DNA of 64,000 nt. Origin: Bacillota bacterium. GTDB taxonomy: Bacteria; Bacillota; Negativicutes; Sporomusales; CTSoil-080. Made by a program: the position numbers and the translations under genes. Numbering within the stretch: the first letter of the stretch is position 1; every line of letters starts with the position of its first letter. The stretch lies in NCBI GenBank assembly GCA_017889635.1, contig JAGGAC010000019.1, positions 1-64,000 on the forward strand. Direction: 5' to 3'. Under the pieces are notes generated by a model that worked only from the letters and a program-made list of their open reading frames with translations, did no database searches and was not told where the DNA came from. This document shows, piece by piece, positions 8,579 through 16,752 of the stretch.

Positions 8579-9757
8579 GTGCAAACGTTATATCTGGATT
8601 GTTTTTCCGGGATTAGCGGCAACATGTTCTTGGGGGCAATGCTTGATTTAGGAGTTAGCGAGGAATGGCTTCGGCTGGAACTTGGAAAGTTGCCGCTAAA
8701 TGGCTATGAATTACATATTAGTAAGGTGATAAAAGCCGGGATTAATGCTATATATGTCGATGTAAAGATTGTAGAGCACCATCACCATCGCTTTTTGGCT
8801 GATATCAACAAAATAATTGATGACGCGCCGCTTAGTGCTGTGGTAAAGGATAATAGCAAAAAGGTTTTTCGGCGATTAGCCGAGGCAGAAGCTAAGGTGC
8901 ATTCTGTGGATATTGACAGTATTCATTTTCATGAGGTGGGGGCTGTTGACGCTATTATTGATATTGTTGGCGCTGCTATTTGTCTTGAGTATCTGGGGAT
9001 TGAGCGTATTTATGTCTCAAAACTGCAAACTGGAACTGGCTTTGTAAAGTGCAGTCACGGAACTATGCCTGTGCCGGCCCCGGCTACAGCCGAACTGCTC
9101 AAAGGCATTCCATATTATACAGGCGATATTGCCCAAGAATTGGTAACGCCTACAGGCGCAGCGCTAATCGCTGCTCTTAGCCAAGGTAATGGTTGTATGC
9201 CAACGGGATTTATCAGTCAAAGAATTGGCTATGGCGCAGGGACCTGGGAGCTAGTCATTCCTAATGTTCTTCGGGCGATGATGGGAGAAATGGGCTATGA
9301 TTCCGCTGACGAAGAACTGTTGGTAGTGGAGGCTAATATTGATGATCTTAATCCGCAAATTTATCCTTATGCAATAGAAAAACTGATGGCTACAGGGGCA
9401 ATTGATGTCTGGCTGACGCCGATAGTTATGAAGAAGGGGCGACCGGCGGTTACTCTGTCTGTTCTAGTTAGTGCCGTGGTTAAGGATAAAATTGTTTCAT
9501 TGCTTCTGGCGGAGACTACGACAATTGGTGTTCGCTGTTATTCTGTAGATCGGGTTGTTGCTGACCGAAATTTCGTTGATGTTGAAACGGCATGGGGGAC
9601 GGTGCGGGCTAAGGTAAGTTCATATCAGGGCCGGGTTTGTAATATTGCCCCAGAATATGAAGATTGCCGTCAACTTGCTGAAGTGACAAGCCAGCCACTG
9701 AAAGTTATCTGTCAGGACGCGCTTACTAAGGCCTGGAGTTTATATGGGCAAGATTAA
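8579..9757 (+). CDS. larC: LarC, nickel insertion enzyme of the pincer cofactor
   Basis: LarC is a CTP-dependent nickel cyclometallase that puts nickel into the pincer nucleotide. The 392-residue protein carries the N-terminal signature LYLDCFSGISGNMFLGAML, a histidine-rich stretch (VEHHHHRF) and the C-terminal domain in one frame. In Lactiplantibacillus, larC is split and joined by a programmed frameshift; no shift is needed here. The usual GISGDM reads GISGNM. GTG 8579 is preferred because GAGGTG (8567-8572) lies 6 bases upstream; a GTG at 8570 overlapping the larB stop is the alternative. Confidence 0.92.
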   Translation: MQTLYLDCFSGISGNMFLGAMLDLGVSEEWLRLELGKLPLNGYELHISKVIKAGINAIYVDVKIVEHHHHRFLADINKIIDDAPLSAVVKDNSKKVFRRLAEAEAKVHSVDIDSIHFHEVGAVDAIIDIVGAAICLEYLGIERIYVSKLQTGTGFVKCSHGTMPVPAPATAELLKGIPYYTGDIAQELVTPTGAALIAALSQGNGCMPTGFISQRIGYGAGTWELVIPNVLRAMMGEMGYDSADEELLVVEANIDDLNPQIYPYAIEKLMATGAIDVWLTPIVMKKGRPAVTLSVLVSAVVKDKIVSLLLAETTTIGVRCYSVDRVVADRNFVDVETAWGTVRAKVSSYQGRVCNIAPEYEDCRQLAEVTSQPLKVICQDALTKAWSLYGQD

Positions 9758-9803
9758 TTCTTAACTTAATTTCATATGGGGTTATAGAGATTAGCTTTAG
9801 CAG

Positions 9804-9830
9804 GTATTTAGACAAAATTTGTCTAAATAC
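9804..9830. promoter_or_regulatory. Perfect 27-nt palindrome upstream of queC
   Basis: Two 13-nt arms (GTATTTAGACAAA and TTTGTCTAAATAC) meet around a single A at 9817. There is no T run on either side, so it looks more like a dimeric repressor operator than a terminator. A TATAAT at 9877-9882 lies about 50 bases further on, without a good -35. A preQ1 riboswitch was looked for in this leader and not found. Confidence 0.5.
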
Positions 9831-9913
9831 AACAAACGTGGCAATTGTGGAAGCATACTTCCAACCGTAAAATCCGTATAATATGGATACGATAGAAATA
9901 AGGGGTGTTTACT

Positions 9914-10585
9914 ATGAAAGCTGTTGTACTACTTTCCGGCGGGCTTGACTCAACTGTTTGCATGGCGGTAGCTCGCGATGCGGGGTTCGAGCTATGGCCG
10001 GTGAGTTTTGACTATAACCAGCGCCATAGCAGAGAACTAGAATCAGCATGTCGAGTTGCTGAGCATTTTGGCGTAAAGCGGCATCTTGTAATAAAAACTA
10101 ATATGGATTCAATTGGTGGCAGTGCGCTTACCGATCAGTCAATTGCTGTGCCTGAAGGAGAGGTTGCCAGAACGGATATTCCTCCAACTTATGTACCAGC
10201 TCGAAACCTGATTTTTTTGAGCTATGCTTTAGGGTATGCTGAAGTAGTTGGTGCTGACAAAATTTTTATTGGGGTTAACTCGCTTGATTATAGCGGTTAT
10301 CCCGACTGCCGCCCGGAGTTTATTGGCCTTTTTCAGCAATTGGCTAATTATAGTACCAAAGCAGCAGTTCAGGACGGAAGAAGCATTGTTGTTGAAACAC
10401 CACTTATTAATTTGACTAAGAAAGATATTGTTTTATTAGGTACCAAACTACAAGCACCGCTTTTTTTGACACAGAGTTGCTATGTTGGCGGTGAGAAGGC
10501 TTGCGGTAAATGTGATAGCTGCCTTCTGCGGCTGAAGGGTTTTTCCGAGGCTAAACTAATTGATCCTATTGAATATCAGGGCTAA
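9914..10585 (+). CDS. queC: QueC, 7-cyano-7-deazaguanine synthase
   Basis: Converts 7-carboxy-7-deazaguanine to preQ0 with ATP and ammonia, a step of queuosine synthesis. The 223 residues open with a PP-loop (SGGLDS at 8-13). Zinc cysteines are at about 189, 197, 200 and 203 (CYVGGEKACGKCDSC). YVPARNLIFLS and GVNSLDYSGYPDCRPEF are QueC hallmarks. ATG 9914 has AGGGG (9901-9905) upstream; GTG 9905 lies inside that site. folE2 follows after 49 bases, so the pair makes the first and last enzymes of preQ0 synthesis; queD and queE are not in the window. GluQ, which modifies queuosine tRNA, is at 55815. Confidence 0.95.
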   Translation: MKAVVLLSGGLDSTVCMAVARDAGFELWPVSFDYNQRHSRELESACRVAEHFGVKRHLVIKTNMDSIGGSALTDQSIAVPEGEVARTDIPPTYVPARNLIFLSYALGYAEVVGADKIFIGVNSLDYSGYPDCRPEFIGLFQQLANYSTKAAVQDGRSIVVETPLINLTKKDIVLLGTKLQAPLFLTQSCYVGGEKACGKCDSCLLRLKGFSEAKLIDPIEYQG

Positions 10586-10634
10586 TTTTTTGAGGGGCGG
10601 TCACCGATTTGCCTGCTCACTGGAGGTAGATATA

Positions 10635-11423
10635 ATGAAAGATGTGCAAAATTTGGCAGACGAACGGGGCATAGCCATTCAAAAAGTAGGGGTGAGCGAT
10701 GTTCATTTGCCGTTTCTTATAAAAACAAAGGCTGGTGACTTTCAGTCGGTGCTGGCTAATATCAGGCTTGTTGTCGATTTACCGGAAGAGTACAAGGGAA
10801 CACACATGAGCCGATTTATCGATATTTTGAACGAGTGGCGACAGCAGCCGATTTCTTTTAAAGAAATGGCGTTGATTTTGGGAGACATCATAAAGCGGTT
10901 AGCGGCTAAAAGCGCTAATATTGATGTATCTTTTAAGTATTTCATTGAAAAGGAGGCTCCGGTCAGTGGCATGAAAAGTTTGCTTGACTACGATTGCCAG
11001 TTTTCCGGCAGCCTGGTTGACGGGGAAGAACTGGACTTTACTTTAGGGGTAACTGTTCCGTTTACTTCAGTCTGCCCGTGTAGTAAAGAAATTTCTGTTT
11101 ATGGCGCTCATAATCAGCGAGGGCTAATGAGAGTAAAAGTAAAACATCGGCCAGGTAAATTTATTTGGATCGAGGACCTTGTCAGAAAAATGGAAACTCA
11201 GGGGAGTGCTCCAGTATATTCGCTTTTAAAGCGCGAAGATGAGAAATATCTTACAGAGACAGCCTACGAGAACCCAAAGTTTGTTGAAGATGTGCTTAGG
11301 GATTTGGTTCTGATGCTGCGGGGACTCAAGGGTGTGACTTGGTTTGAAGTCGAGTGCGAGAATTATGAATCGATACATAACCATAGTGCGTATGCCGCTC
11401 ATGTAGAGTTAATTGAATCATGA
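10635..11423 (+). CDS. folE2: FolE2, GTP cyclohydrolase IB
   Basis: Converts GTP to 7,8-dihydroneopterin triphosphate for folate and queuosine synthesis, using the metal-flexible type IB fold (COG1469) instead of zinc-dependent FolE. The 262-residue length and the segments VSDVHLPF, GTHMSRF and VCPCSKEISVYGAHNQRG fit; the cysteines in CPCSKE include the metal ligand. ATG 10635 has GGAGG at 10622-10626; an open frame continues upstream to 10560 but lacks a ribosome site. Pairing with queC suggests the product mainly feeds queuosine. FolE2 is often used where zinc is scarce. Confidence 0.93.
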   Translation: MKDVQNLADERGIAIQKVGVSDVHLPFLIKTKAGDFQSVLANIRLVVDLPEEYKGTHMSRFIDILNEWRQQPISFKEMALILGDIIKRLAAKSANIDVSFKYFIEKEAPVSGMKSLLDYDCQFSGSLVDGEELDFTLGVTVPFTSVCPCSKEISVYGAHNQRGLMRVKVKHRPGKFIWIEDLVRKMETQGSAPVYSLLKREDEKYLTETAYENPKFVEDVLRDLVLMLRGLKGVTWFEVECENYESIHNHSAYAAHVELIES

Positions 11424-11504
11424 TAAATTTGGTATGAAAAATATTATGTCCGGAATATAACTTATGATAGTAATCACAAAACGGCGGTAATGAGGTTAGG
11501 TACA

Positions 11505-13460
11505 ATGAACTGGAAGGATTTCATCGCTGAGAGCCAAGAACTGAAAGGGTGGCTGCAGGCGCAGGGGTTTAACCATACCGATTTAATCTTGTTGCGAGTA
11601 GTTATTTTCATTTTTCGCGGATATTTGGCGCCGGAGGAGATTATCCAAAAGTCGCTTGCTGCTTCTTCGCTGCTTGCAGCTATTGACGGAAAAATTGAGG
11701 CCGATTTTAAATGTGATATTCCTGATGCGATATATAATATTGTGGCCAGGTGGCGGTGTGTAGTACCTTGTGACGCCTGGTTTTTAGGCGAAATGTATGA
11801 GAAAATGGCGGAGAACCCAAGAGCACAAGGGTTATTTTATACCGCTCCCGAGATTATTGAATATATTTTGGACAATACCGTTGTGCATGCCGATATTGTC
11901 AGTAAACCTGCTATAAAGATTCTTGATCCGGCCTGTGGCTGCGGTAATTTTTTACTTAAAGCTTATGACTGCTTATGGGTTAAATACACTGGTAAGCGTG
12001 CTGAGTTGATCGCTAAATATCCTGATCAGGATTGGTCAGATGACGGTATTCATCGGCATATTGTTAGCCAAAATTTATGGGGGGCCGACATTGATCGTGT
12101 TGCCGCTGAAGTAGCGTCTGCAGCTATATTATTAAAGCGGCCAACTGCGAGTTTATTCCTCAAGCCGAATGTGCTTGTATGTGATAGTTTGCGTTTGGAA
12201 CAGGATATCGATCGGACTTTTTGGGCGGCAAAATATGATTATGTTATTGGTAATCCACCATATCTTTCTTTTGGCCTACGTGGCGCTAAAAAGATTGATG
12301 CTGAATATGCTGTATATTTGAGACAGGCCTTTCCTGCTTCGGCTGAGTATAAGTTGAGTTATTATGTCTTATTTATGGAGCGGGGTATCCGAATGCTTTG
12401 CCAGGGAGGAAAGTTGGGATTTATCGTGCCTGACAGCTTTTTGTTGGGTCGCTATTATTCGAAGATCAGACGGTACATTTTAGAAAATACTACTATTGAG
12501 AAGATCACTCACATAGTTGCGCCAGTATTTAAGAAGGCATCGGTTGGCAGGTCGGTTATTTGTATTTTGACCAAGGAGAGCGATGTTGACGTAAGGGCAA
12601 AGCAAGAGCTAACTGTTCATCAAGTCGAAACAAGGCTAGATTTGAGCAGGGTTAACAAAGGTTGTTGTTATGGGCAGAGTTATTTTATAGGGCTTCCATA
12701 TAATCGGTTTCGGCTTTTTACTGATTTGACGATTAAAAAGTTGATTGATAAAATAGATGCTAAGAGTAGCTATCTGGGAGAATTTTCTTCCGGCCATAGC
12801 GGTATTCGATCTTTGTCAAAACAAATTGATGTTATCGCCACAGCCCCAGAAGGAAAGAACTGGCAGCGTGGGCTTATATCCGGCAGTCAGGTGGAGCGTT
12901 ATGGACTAATTTATAAAGGCCATTGGATAAATATTGATCCAAGCACTTTATATAAAGGTGGTTGGGATGACGCCGTGGTTAAAGAACGGAAAATATTGGT
13001 GAGGCAAACCGGCTTTTCGTTGACGGCCTGTATTGATGATCAGGGATATTATCATTTGAATAATTTACATAGCTTCGTTTTAAAGAGCGACAGTAAAGTT
13101 TGTCTAGATTATTTATTATTGCTACTAAATTCACGGTTAATGTCTTTTTATTACCATGCTGTTTCAATGGAATACGGTCGGGCTATGGCCCAGACTGATA
13201 TTGATACCCTTGAACTTTTGCCTGTGTTGCTTGATGATAATATCAACCAACAAGCTGCGAGTCTGGTAAGTATTATGCAAAATATGGTCAAGCGTCGAAT
13301 CGCCGGAGAAGAAGGCATAAGTGGCAAGATTATTGCTTTGGATGACCTTTTTAATCAACTTTTTTACCGTGTTTATGGTATCGCGGATGACGAAATTCGA
13401 CAAATTGAAAGTTACGAAGCTAGGCTTATTGCTGGCCGACGGCGTCATAAGGGGCGTTAA
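11505..13460 (+). CDS. Orphan N6-adenine DNA methyltransferase, CamA-like / Eco57I class
   Basis: Predicted S-adenosylmethionine-dependent adenine methyltransferase, about 651 residues. GLFYTAPEIIEYIL, the SAM-binding motif I (DPACGCGNFL, about 141-150) and the catalytic NPPY (250-253, in YVIGNPPYLS) are all present; the C-terminal 350 residues would hold the target-recognition domain. GIHRHIV followed by GADID resembles, from memory, the same region of CamA of Clostridioides difficile, an orphan enzyme linked to sporulation. No restriction nuclease or specificity subunit is adjacent. ATG 11505 has GAGG 9 bases upstream; ATG 11490 is the alternative. A bifunctional Eco57I-type enzyme is less likely because no nuclease domain fits. 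Confidence 0.82.
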   Translation: MNWKDFIAESQELKGWLQAQGFNHTDLILLRVVIFIFRGYLAPEEIIQKSLAASSLLAAIDGKIEADFKCDIPDAIYNIVARWRCVVPCDAWFLGEMYEKMAENPRAQGLFYTAPEIIEYILDNTVVHADIVSKPAIKILDPACGCGNFLLKAYDCLWVKYTGKRAELIAKYPDQDWSDDGIHRHIVSQNLWGADIDRVAAEVASAAILLKRPTASLFLKPNVLVCDSLRLEQDIDRTFWAAKYDYVIGNPPYLSFGLRGAKKIDAEYAVYLRQAFPASAEYKLSYYVLFMERGIRMLCQGGKLGFIVPDSFLLGRYYSKIRRYILENTTIEKITHIVAPVFKKASVGRSVICILTKESDVDVRAKQELTVHQVETRLDLSRVNKGCCYGQSYFIGLPYNRFRLFTDLTIKKLIDKIDAKSSYLGEFSSGHSGIRSLSKQIDVIATAPEGKNWQRGLISGSQVERYGLIYKGHWINIDPSTLYKGGWDDAVVKERKILVRQTGFSLTACIDDQGYYHLNNLHSFVLKSDSKVCLDYLLLLLNSRLMSFYYHAVSMEYGRAMAQTDIDTLELLPVLLDDNINQQAASLVSIMQNMVKRRIAGEEGISGKIIALDDLFNQLFYRVYGIADDEIRQIESYEARLIAGRRRHKGR

Positions 13461-13513
13461 TGCGACTTAAGCATGCACTCTTAATGGAGGAAATGGAACC
13501 CTGTGAGGAGAAG

Positions 13514-13546
13514 GTACAAGGGAGCCAAATTATGGCTCCCTTGTAC
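13514..13546. terminator. Bidirectional terminator between convergent genes
   Basis: Perfect 14-bp stem GTACAAGGGAGCCA (13514-13527) and TGGCTCCCTTGTAC (13533-13546) with loop AATTA. It lies between the methyltransferase stop and the end of the minus-strand gene at 13554. There is no strong T run, so termination would rest on the stem. Confidence 0.65.
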
Positions 13547-13553
13547 AGTAAGT

Positions 13554-13814
13554 TTACTTGCGATTATTTTTGCTTGAAGTTTGTGCGCTTTTTCCACTTG
13601 CCTGACTTGCGGTATCTTTTTGGGTATCGTAGTCGTTGTTTGCGTCATATTTTGCGGTTAGGGTGCTGTTTGCCATTTCGCTGACGCTGCTTGTGGCTCC
13701 ACTGGAACTTCCACCAGCGGCGGACGGTGTTTTAGAGGAGTAGTCGTTGTTTGCGTCTTGGGTGGCTGTAAGAGTACCATACTGAGCTTTAGATTGCTGA
13801 TTTTTTTTATCCAA
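13554..13814 (-). CDS. Small Asn/Ser-rich protein resembling gamma-type spore protein
   Basis: Eighty-six residues, hydrophilic, rich in S, A, N, T, D and K, with no cysteine, signal or membrane segment. It contains two copies of a motif: YGTLTATQDANNDYSSKT (near residue 11) and STLTAKYDANNDYDTQKDT (about 37 residues later). The pattern Q-x-Q/Y-GT-x-x-A-T/S resembles the repeats of Bacillus SspE (gamma-type small acid-soluble spore protein), an amino-acid store used at germination; this likeness is judged from memory. The start is TTG 13814 behind AAGGAGG, 8 bases upstream. It is divergent from the deacetylase gene. Another low-complexity protein remains possible. Confidence 0.5.
   Translation of the reverse strand: MDKKNQQSKAQYGTLTATQDANNDYSSKTPSAAGGSSSGATSSVSEMANSTLTAKYDANNDYDTQKDTASQASGKSAQTSSKNNRK
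13629..13757. repeat. 18-nt direct repeat encoding DANNDY
   Basis: The same 18 bases (GTAGTCGTTGTTTGCGTC on the plus strand) occur at 13629-13646 and 13740-13757, 111 bases apart. On the minus strand they encode the core of the two protein repeats of the spore-protein-like gene, so this is internal duplication of the gene. Confidence 0.8.
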
Positions 13815-13964
13815 GAACAAAACCTCCTTAAATACTATGTGAATCCGGTTTTATTTTTAGATGTTAGTGCAAAAGTGATACCTGGAAAATTGCTGCAAAA
13901 AATATAAACAACTTGTAGCGGTAATTATATTAATGCAGTTATTTTTATTGCGAGGGCTGACGCT

Positions 13965-14819
13965 ATGAAAAGATTAATTATCAATGCGGATGACTTTGGT
14001 CTTCATCCTGCGGTCAACCAGGGAATTATTGAAGGATACCAAGCTGGTTGTGTCACAAGTACGACTATTATGGCATGCGGCAAGGCTTTCGCTGCGGCGG
14101 CCGAGCAGGCACTTGGGCAGCCGGGGCTTGGTGTTGGAGTTCATTTAACACTGGTGGGAGAAAAACCAGTAACTGATGCCGGGAATGTTCAATCATTGGT
14201 GGATAGTGAAGGGCAGTTTCCGTCAAGTTATCCGCAATTTTTGAGCCGCTTTTTTCAGCGCAAGATAAAGTTAGATGAGGTTTACTGCGAATTAAGATCC
14301 CAGGTTGTAAAGGCCGCGGCTAGTGGCCTGGCGTTGACTCACCTGGATAGTCATCAGCATTTGCATGTATTGCCTGGAATTATTGATATTGTGCTTAAAA
14401 TCGCCAGCGAGTTTTCCATTAAAGCCCTAAGGATTCCAGCCGAGCCATTTTTATTTACTGGTGGATACCCTGTGGCAATAGGCAGGGTGATCGGACGTTC
14501 AGGTTTGTCGACACTTGCTGTATTAGCGCGGCGTAAAGCAAAACGCCAGGGGTTAAAGGTGCCTGATTGCTTCTATGGCATGTTGGCCGGAGGTAATTTA
14601 GAAGAAAAGTACTTGCTTAATATAGTGGACAGGTTACCAGATGGCGTTAGTGAAATTATGATGCATCCTGGCGGAGACGATGCCGCTATTAGAGAACTTT
14701 ATGACTGGCGGTTAAGCTGGCAGGCTGAACTAGCAGCCCTGAAAAGTGCTGTGGTGCGTCGTCATCTGGTTGAAAGGGATATTAAATTAATGTCATTTAA
14801 GGAGTTGGCGGATGGGTAA
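13965..14819 (+). CDS. YdjC/ChbG-family sugar deacetylase
   Basis: Metal-dependent carbohydrate deacetylase of the YdjC family. The 284 residues start with INADDFGLHPAVNQGI (metal-binding DD) and contain LTHLDSHQHLHVLPG (metal-binding histidines), plus EIMMHPGGDD near the end. The family includes ChbG (chitooligosaccharides) and HpnK (hopanoid sugars). Its place ahead of a flippase-like protein, an epimerase and ArnT-like transferases favours a glycolipid substrate. It overlaps the next gene by 8 bases, so it is the first gene of that operon. It has no signal peptide, so it would act in the cytoplasm. A second family member, at 51564, sits in a salvage operon. Confidence 0.85.
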   Translation: MKRLIINADDFGLHPAVNQGIIEGYQAGCVTSTTIMACGKAFAAAAEQALGQPGLGVGVHLTLVGEKPVTDAGNVQSLVDSEGQFPSSYPQFLSRFFQRKIKLDEVYCELRSQVVKAAASGLALTHLDSHQHLHVLPGIIDIVLKIASEFSIKALRIPAEPFLFTGGYPVAIGRVIGRSGLSTLAVLARRKAKRQGLKVPDCFYGMLAGGNLEEKYLLNIVDRLPDGVSEIMMHPGGDDAAIRELYDWRLSWQAELAALKSAVVRRHLVERDIKLMSFKELADG

Positions 14820-15795
14820 ATTTTATAAGCGACTGGCAGTGCTTATCCTATTCACGGGCGGCATTTCTGGTGCGGTGATTTACTTGACTCTTGATATTAA
14901 TACTTTGCATTACTTAACAGCCTTCCAGCCGTGGTCGCTATTTGCAGTTGCGGTGTTACTTGCGTTGGGGATGTATTTTGATGGCACCAGATTGTTGCAC
15001 TTGGTTCGGATCGCTGGGCAGCGGATAACTTTGCTGCAGGCTGTGCAGGTTATATTCAGTAATTACTTTTTAGCGCTTTTGACACCGGGGGCCACTGGTG
15101 GTGCGGTGGCTCAGGTAATGTTCCTAAGACGGGCCGGAGTTCCGATTGGTATCGCTGGTGTGGTGGTATTTATTCGCACGATTATGTCCATATTGTTTTT
15201 ATTGCTCTGTTTACCACTGATATTTTATTATGATCCCGGTCTTTTGCCTTGGATTCCGGCCGAGGTACTTGTGACCGTGTCACTCCTAATGCTTGGTAGT
15301 TGTATTTTTGTTGTTTGGTTTTTACGGTCCGGGATGTCAACCTTGTTTGTAATTAGGTGGACAAAGAGGATAAAGCCTGTGCGCCGACGGAAGATTTTTG
15401 CCTTATACCGTGATATTCGCGACGCCGTGTTTATGATGCTGGCAGCTCCTTTAAGCATGTTTAGAGTGTTTGCTGAGTCGGCGGCTAGTTTGCTGTCGCT
15501 ATATAGTATGGTACCTATTTTATTTATGGGGCTAGGTATACATTTCGACTGGAATATTGTAGTTGGTCGGATGATTTTTATAAATATTCTATTATACTTT
15601 GCCCCTACTCCTGGTGGGTCAGGCATCGCCGAGGGAGGCTTTGTTCTTTTGTTCGGCTCTATTCTACCGCCTGGAACGGTTGGAATTTTAGCGGTTGCTT
15701 GGCGGATTGCTCAGGAGTATGTTCCGTTTCTCATTGGATTTTACTTTGCAGTAAAAGTATTTGGTCGGGACTTTTTGATGAATGAAGTGAAATAG
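14812..15795 (+). CDS. Flippase-like integral membrane protein (LPG synthase TM / YbhN family)
   Basis: Polytopic membrane protein of 327 residues with about eight hydrophobic segments and the family's conserved FAPTPGGSGIAEGGFVLLFG near residue 265. This domain (UPF0104) occurs in MprF as the lipid flippase part, in hopanoid HpnL and in archaeal AglD. There is no soluble transferase domain here, so a lipid- or glycolipid-translocating role is more likely than lysyl transfer. It overlaps the deacetylase gene by 8 bases and is 13 bases before the epimerase. The precise substrate is unknown. Confidence 0.82.
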   Translation: MGKFYKRLAVLILFTGGISGAVIYLTLDINTLHYLTAFQPWSLFAVAVLLALGMYFDGTRLLHLVRIAGQRITLLQAVQVIFSNYFLALLTPGATGGAVAQVMFLRRAGVPIGIAGVVVFIRTIMSILFLLLCLPLIFYYDPGLLPWIPAEVLVTVSLLMLGSCIFVVWFLRSGMSTLFVIRWTKRIKPVRRRKIFALYRDIRDAVFMMLAAPLSMFRVFAESAASLLSLYSMVPILFMGLGIHFDWNIVVGRMIFINILLYFAPTPGGSGIAEGGFVLLFGSILPPGTVGILAVAWRIAQEYVPFLIGFYFAVKVFGRDFLMNEVK

Positions 15796-15808
15796 GGGGC
15801 ATAATATT

Positions 15809-16723
15809 GTGAAGGTGTTGGTTACCGGCGGGGCTGGATTTATTGGTTCACATATTTTGGACAAGCTGCTTCGTGAAAATTGCCAGGTCGTTGTTATTGA
15901 TAATCTGAGTACTGGGCGAAGAGAAAATGTGCCTAGTGCGGCCAAATTGCTGGAAATGGATATTGCTTGCGACGATTTAACCGAACTTTTTAAGACCGAA
16001 TTATTTGACTATGTTATTCATTTGGCCGCTCAGACCTCGGTTCCGGCATCATTGAATGATCCGGAGCACGACTGTCGGATAAATATTTTGGGATCAGTCA
16101 AGGTGCTGGACGCGGCCCGTAAATTTGGCGTGAAACGAGTAGTGTTTTCTTCCAGTGCTGCTGTTTATGGCGATGCGGCTGCAGTTCCTATTAAGGAAGA
16201 TTCCGTGCTCCGGCCATCTTCTTTTTACGGTCTGAGCAAGTTGACGGTGGAGCAGTATTTACGATTGTATAAGGAACTGTTCGATTTAGACTACGCTATT
16301 CTGCGCTACGCTAACGTGTATGGCGAGCGACAGGGAGACAACGGTGAAGGCGGGGTCATTAGTATTTTTGCCCGCCGTATTTTAGCTGGGCAGTCGCTCA
16401 GCATTTTCGGAGATGGTGGTCAGACGCGGGATTTTGTTTATGTCAGTGATGTAGCGGATGCTAACTTTCTGGCTCTAACTGCCCATGGCAGTGGTTTGAC
16501 AGCTAACATCAGTACTGCCACTGAAATAAGTATCAATAATCTGATTGAAGTTATGACTGACATTGCCGAAAAGAAGGTGGAAAAGAGGTACTCAGTCGCC
16601 CGCGAAGGTGATATTTACCGTTCGTCTCTTGCTAATGATGTTGCATTGGAGACTTTAGGCTGGCGACCGGAAACTAGATTGTCTTCCGGCCTCTTAAATA
16701 CGCTACAGGCACATAGAAGTTAG
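15809..16723 (+). CDS. NAD-dependent sugar epimerase/dehydratase (UDP-glucose 4-epimerase-like)
   Basis: Short-chain dehydrogenase of the extended type acting on nucleotide sugars. The NAD-binding TGGAGFIGSHI is at residues 6-16, the catalytic SSAAVYG is near residue 113, and YGLSK (Tyr-x3-Lys) near 138. DNLSTGRREN is typical of UDP-glucose 4-epimerases. The 304-residue length is normal. The start is GTG 15809 after AGGGGG. In this operon it would make the sugar donor handled by the two GT39 enzymes. The exact sugar cannot be read; UDP-GlcNAc or a uronic acid would also fit. Confidence 0.85.
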   Translation: MKVLVTGGAGFIGSHILDKLLRENCQVVVIDNLSTGRRENVPSAAKLLEMDIACDDLTELFKTELFDYVIHLAAQTSVPASLNDPEHDCRINILGSVKVLDAARKFGVKRVVFSSSAAVYGDAAAVPIKEDSVLRPSSFYGLSKLTVEQYLRLYKELFDLDYAILRYANVYGERQGDNGEGGVISIFARRILAGQSLSIFGDGGQTRDFVYVSDVADANFLALTAHGSGLTANISTATEISINNLIEVMTDIAEKKVEKRYSVAREGDIYRSSLANDVALETLGWRPETRLSSGLLNTLQAHRS

Positions 16724-16752
16724 ACTGTTGGTTATTATAAAAGGAGGTAAAT

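Noticed and set aside
9758-9913. preQ1 riboswitch upstream of queC
   Set aside because: The compact preQ1 stem and A-rich tail pattern was not found; only a DNA palindrome is present.
13460-13684. Plus-strand open frame of 74 codons after the methyltransferase
   Set aside because: It runs through a terminator and antisense to the spore-protein-like gene, with a cysteine- and arginine-rich product typical of a shadow frame.
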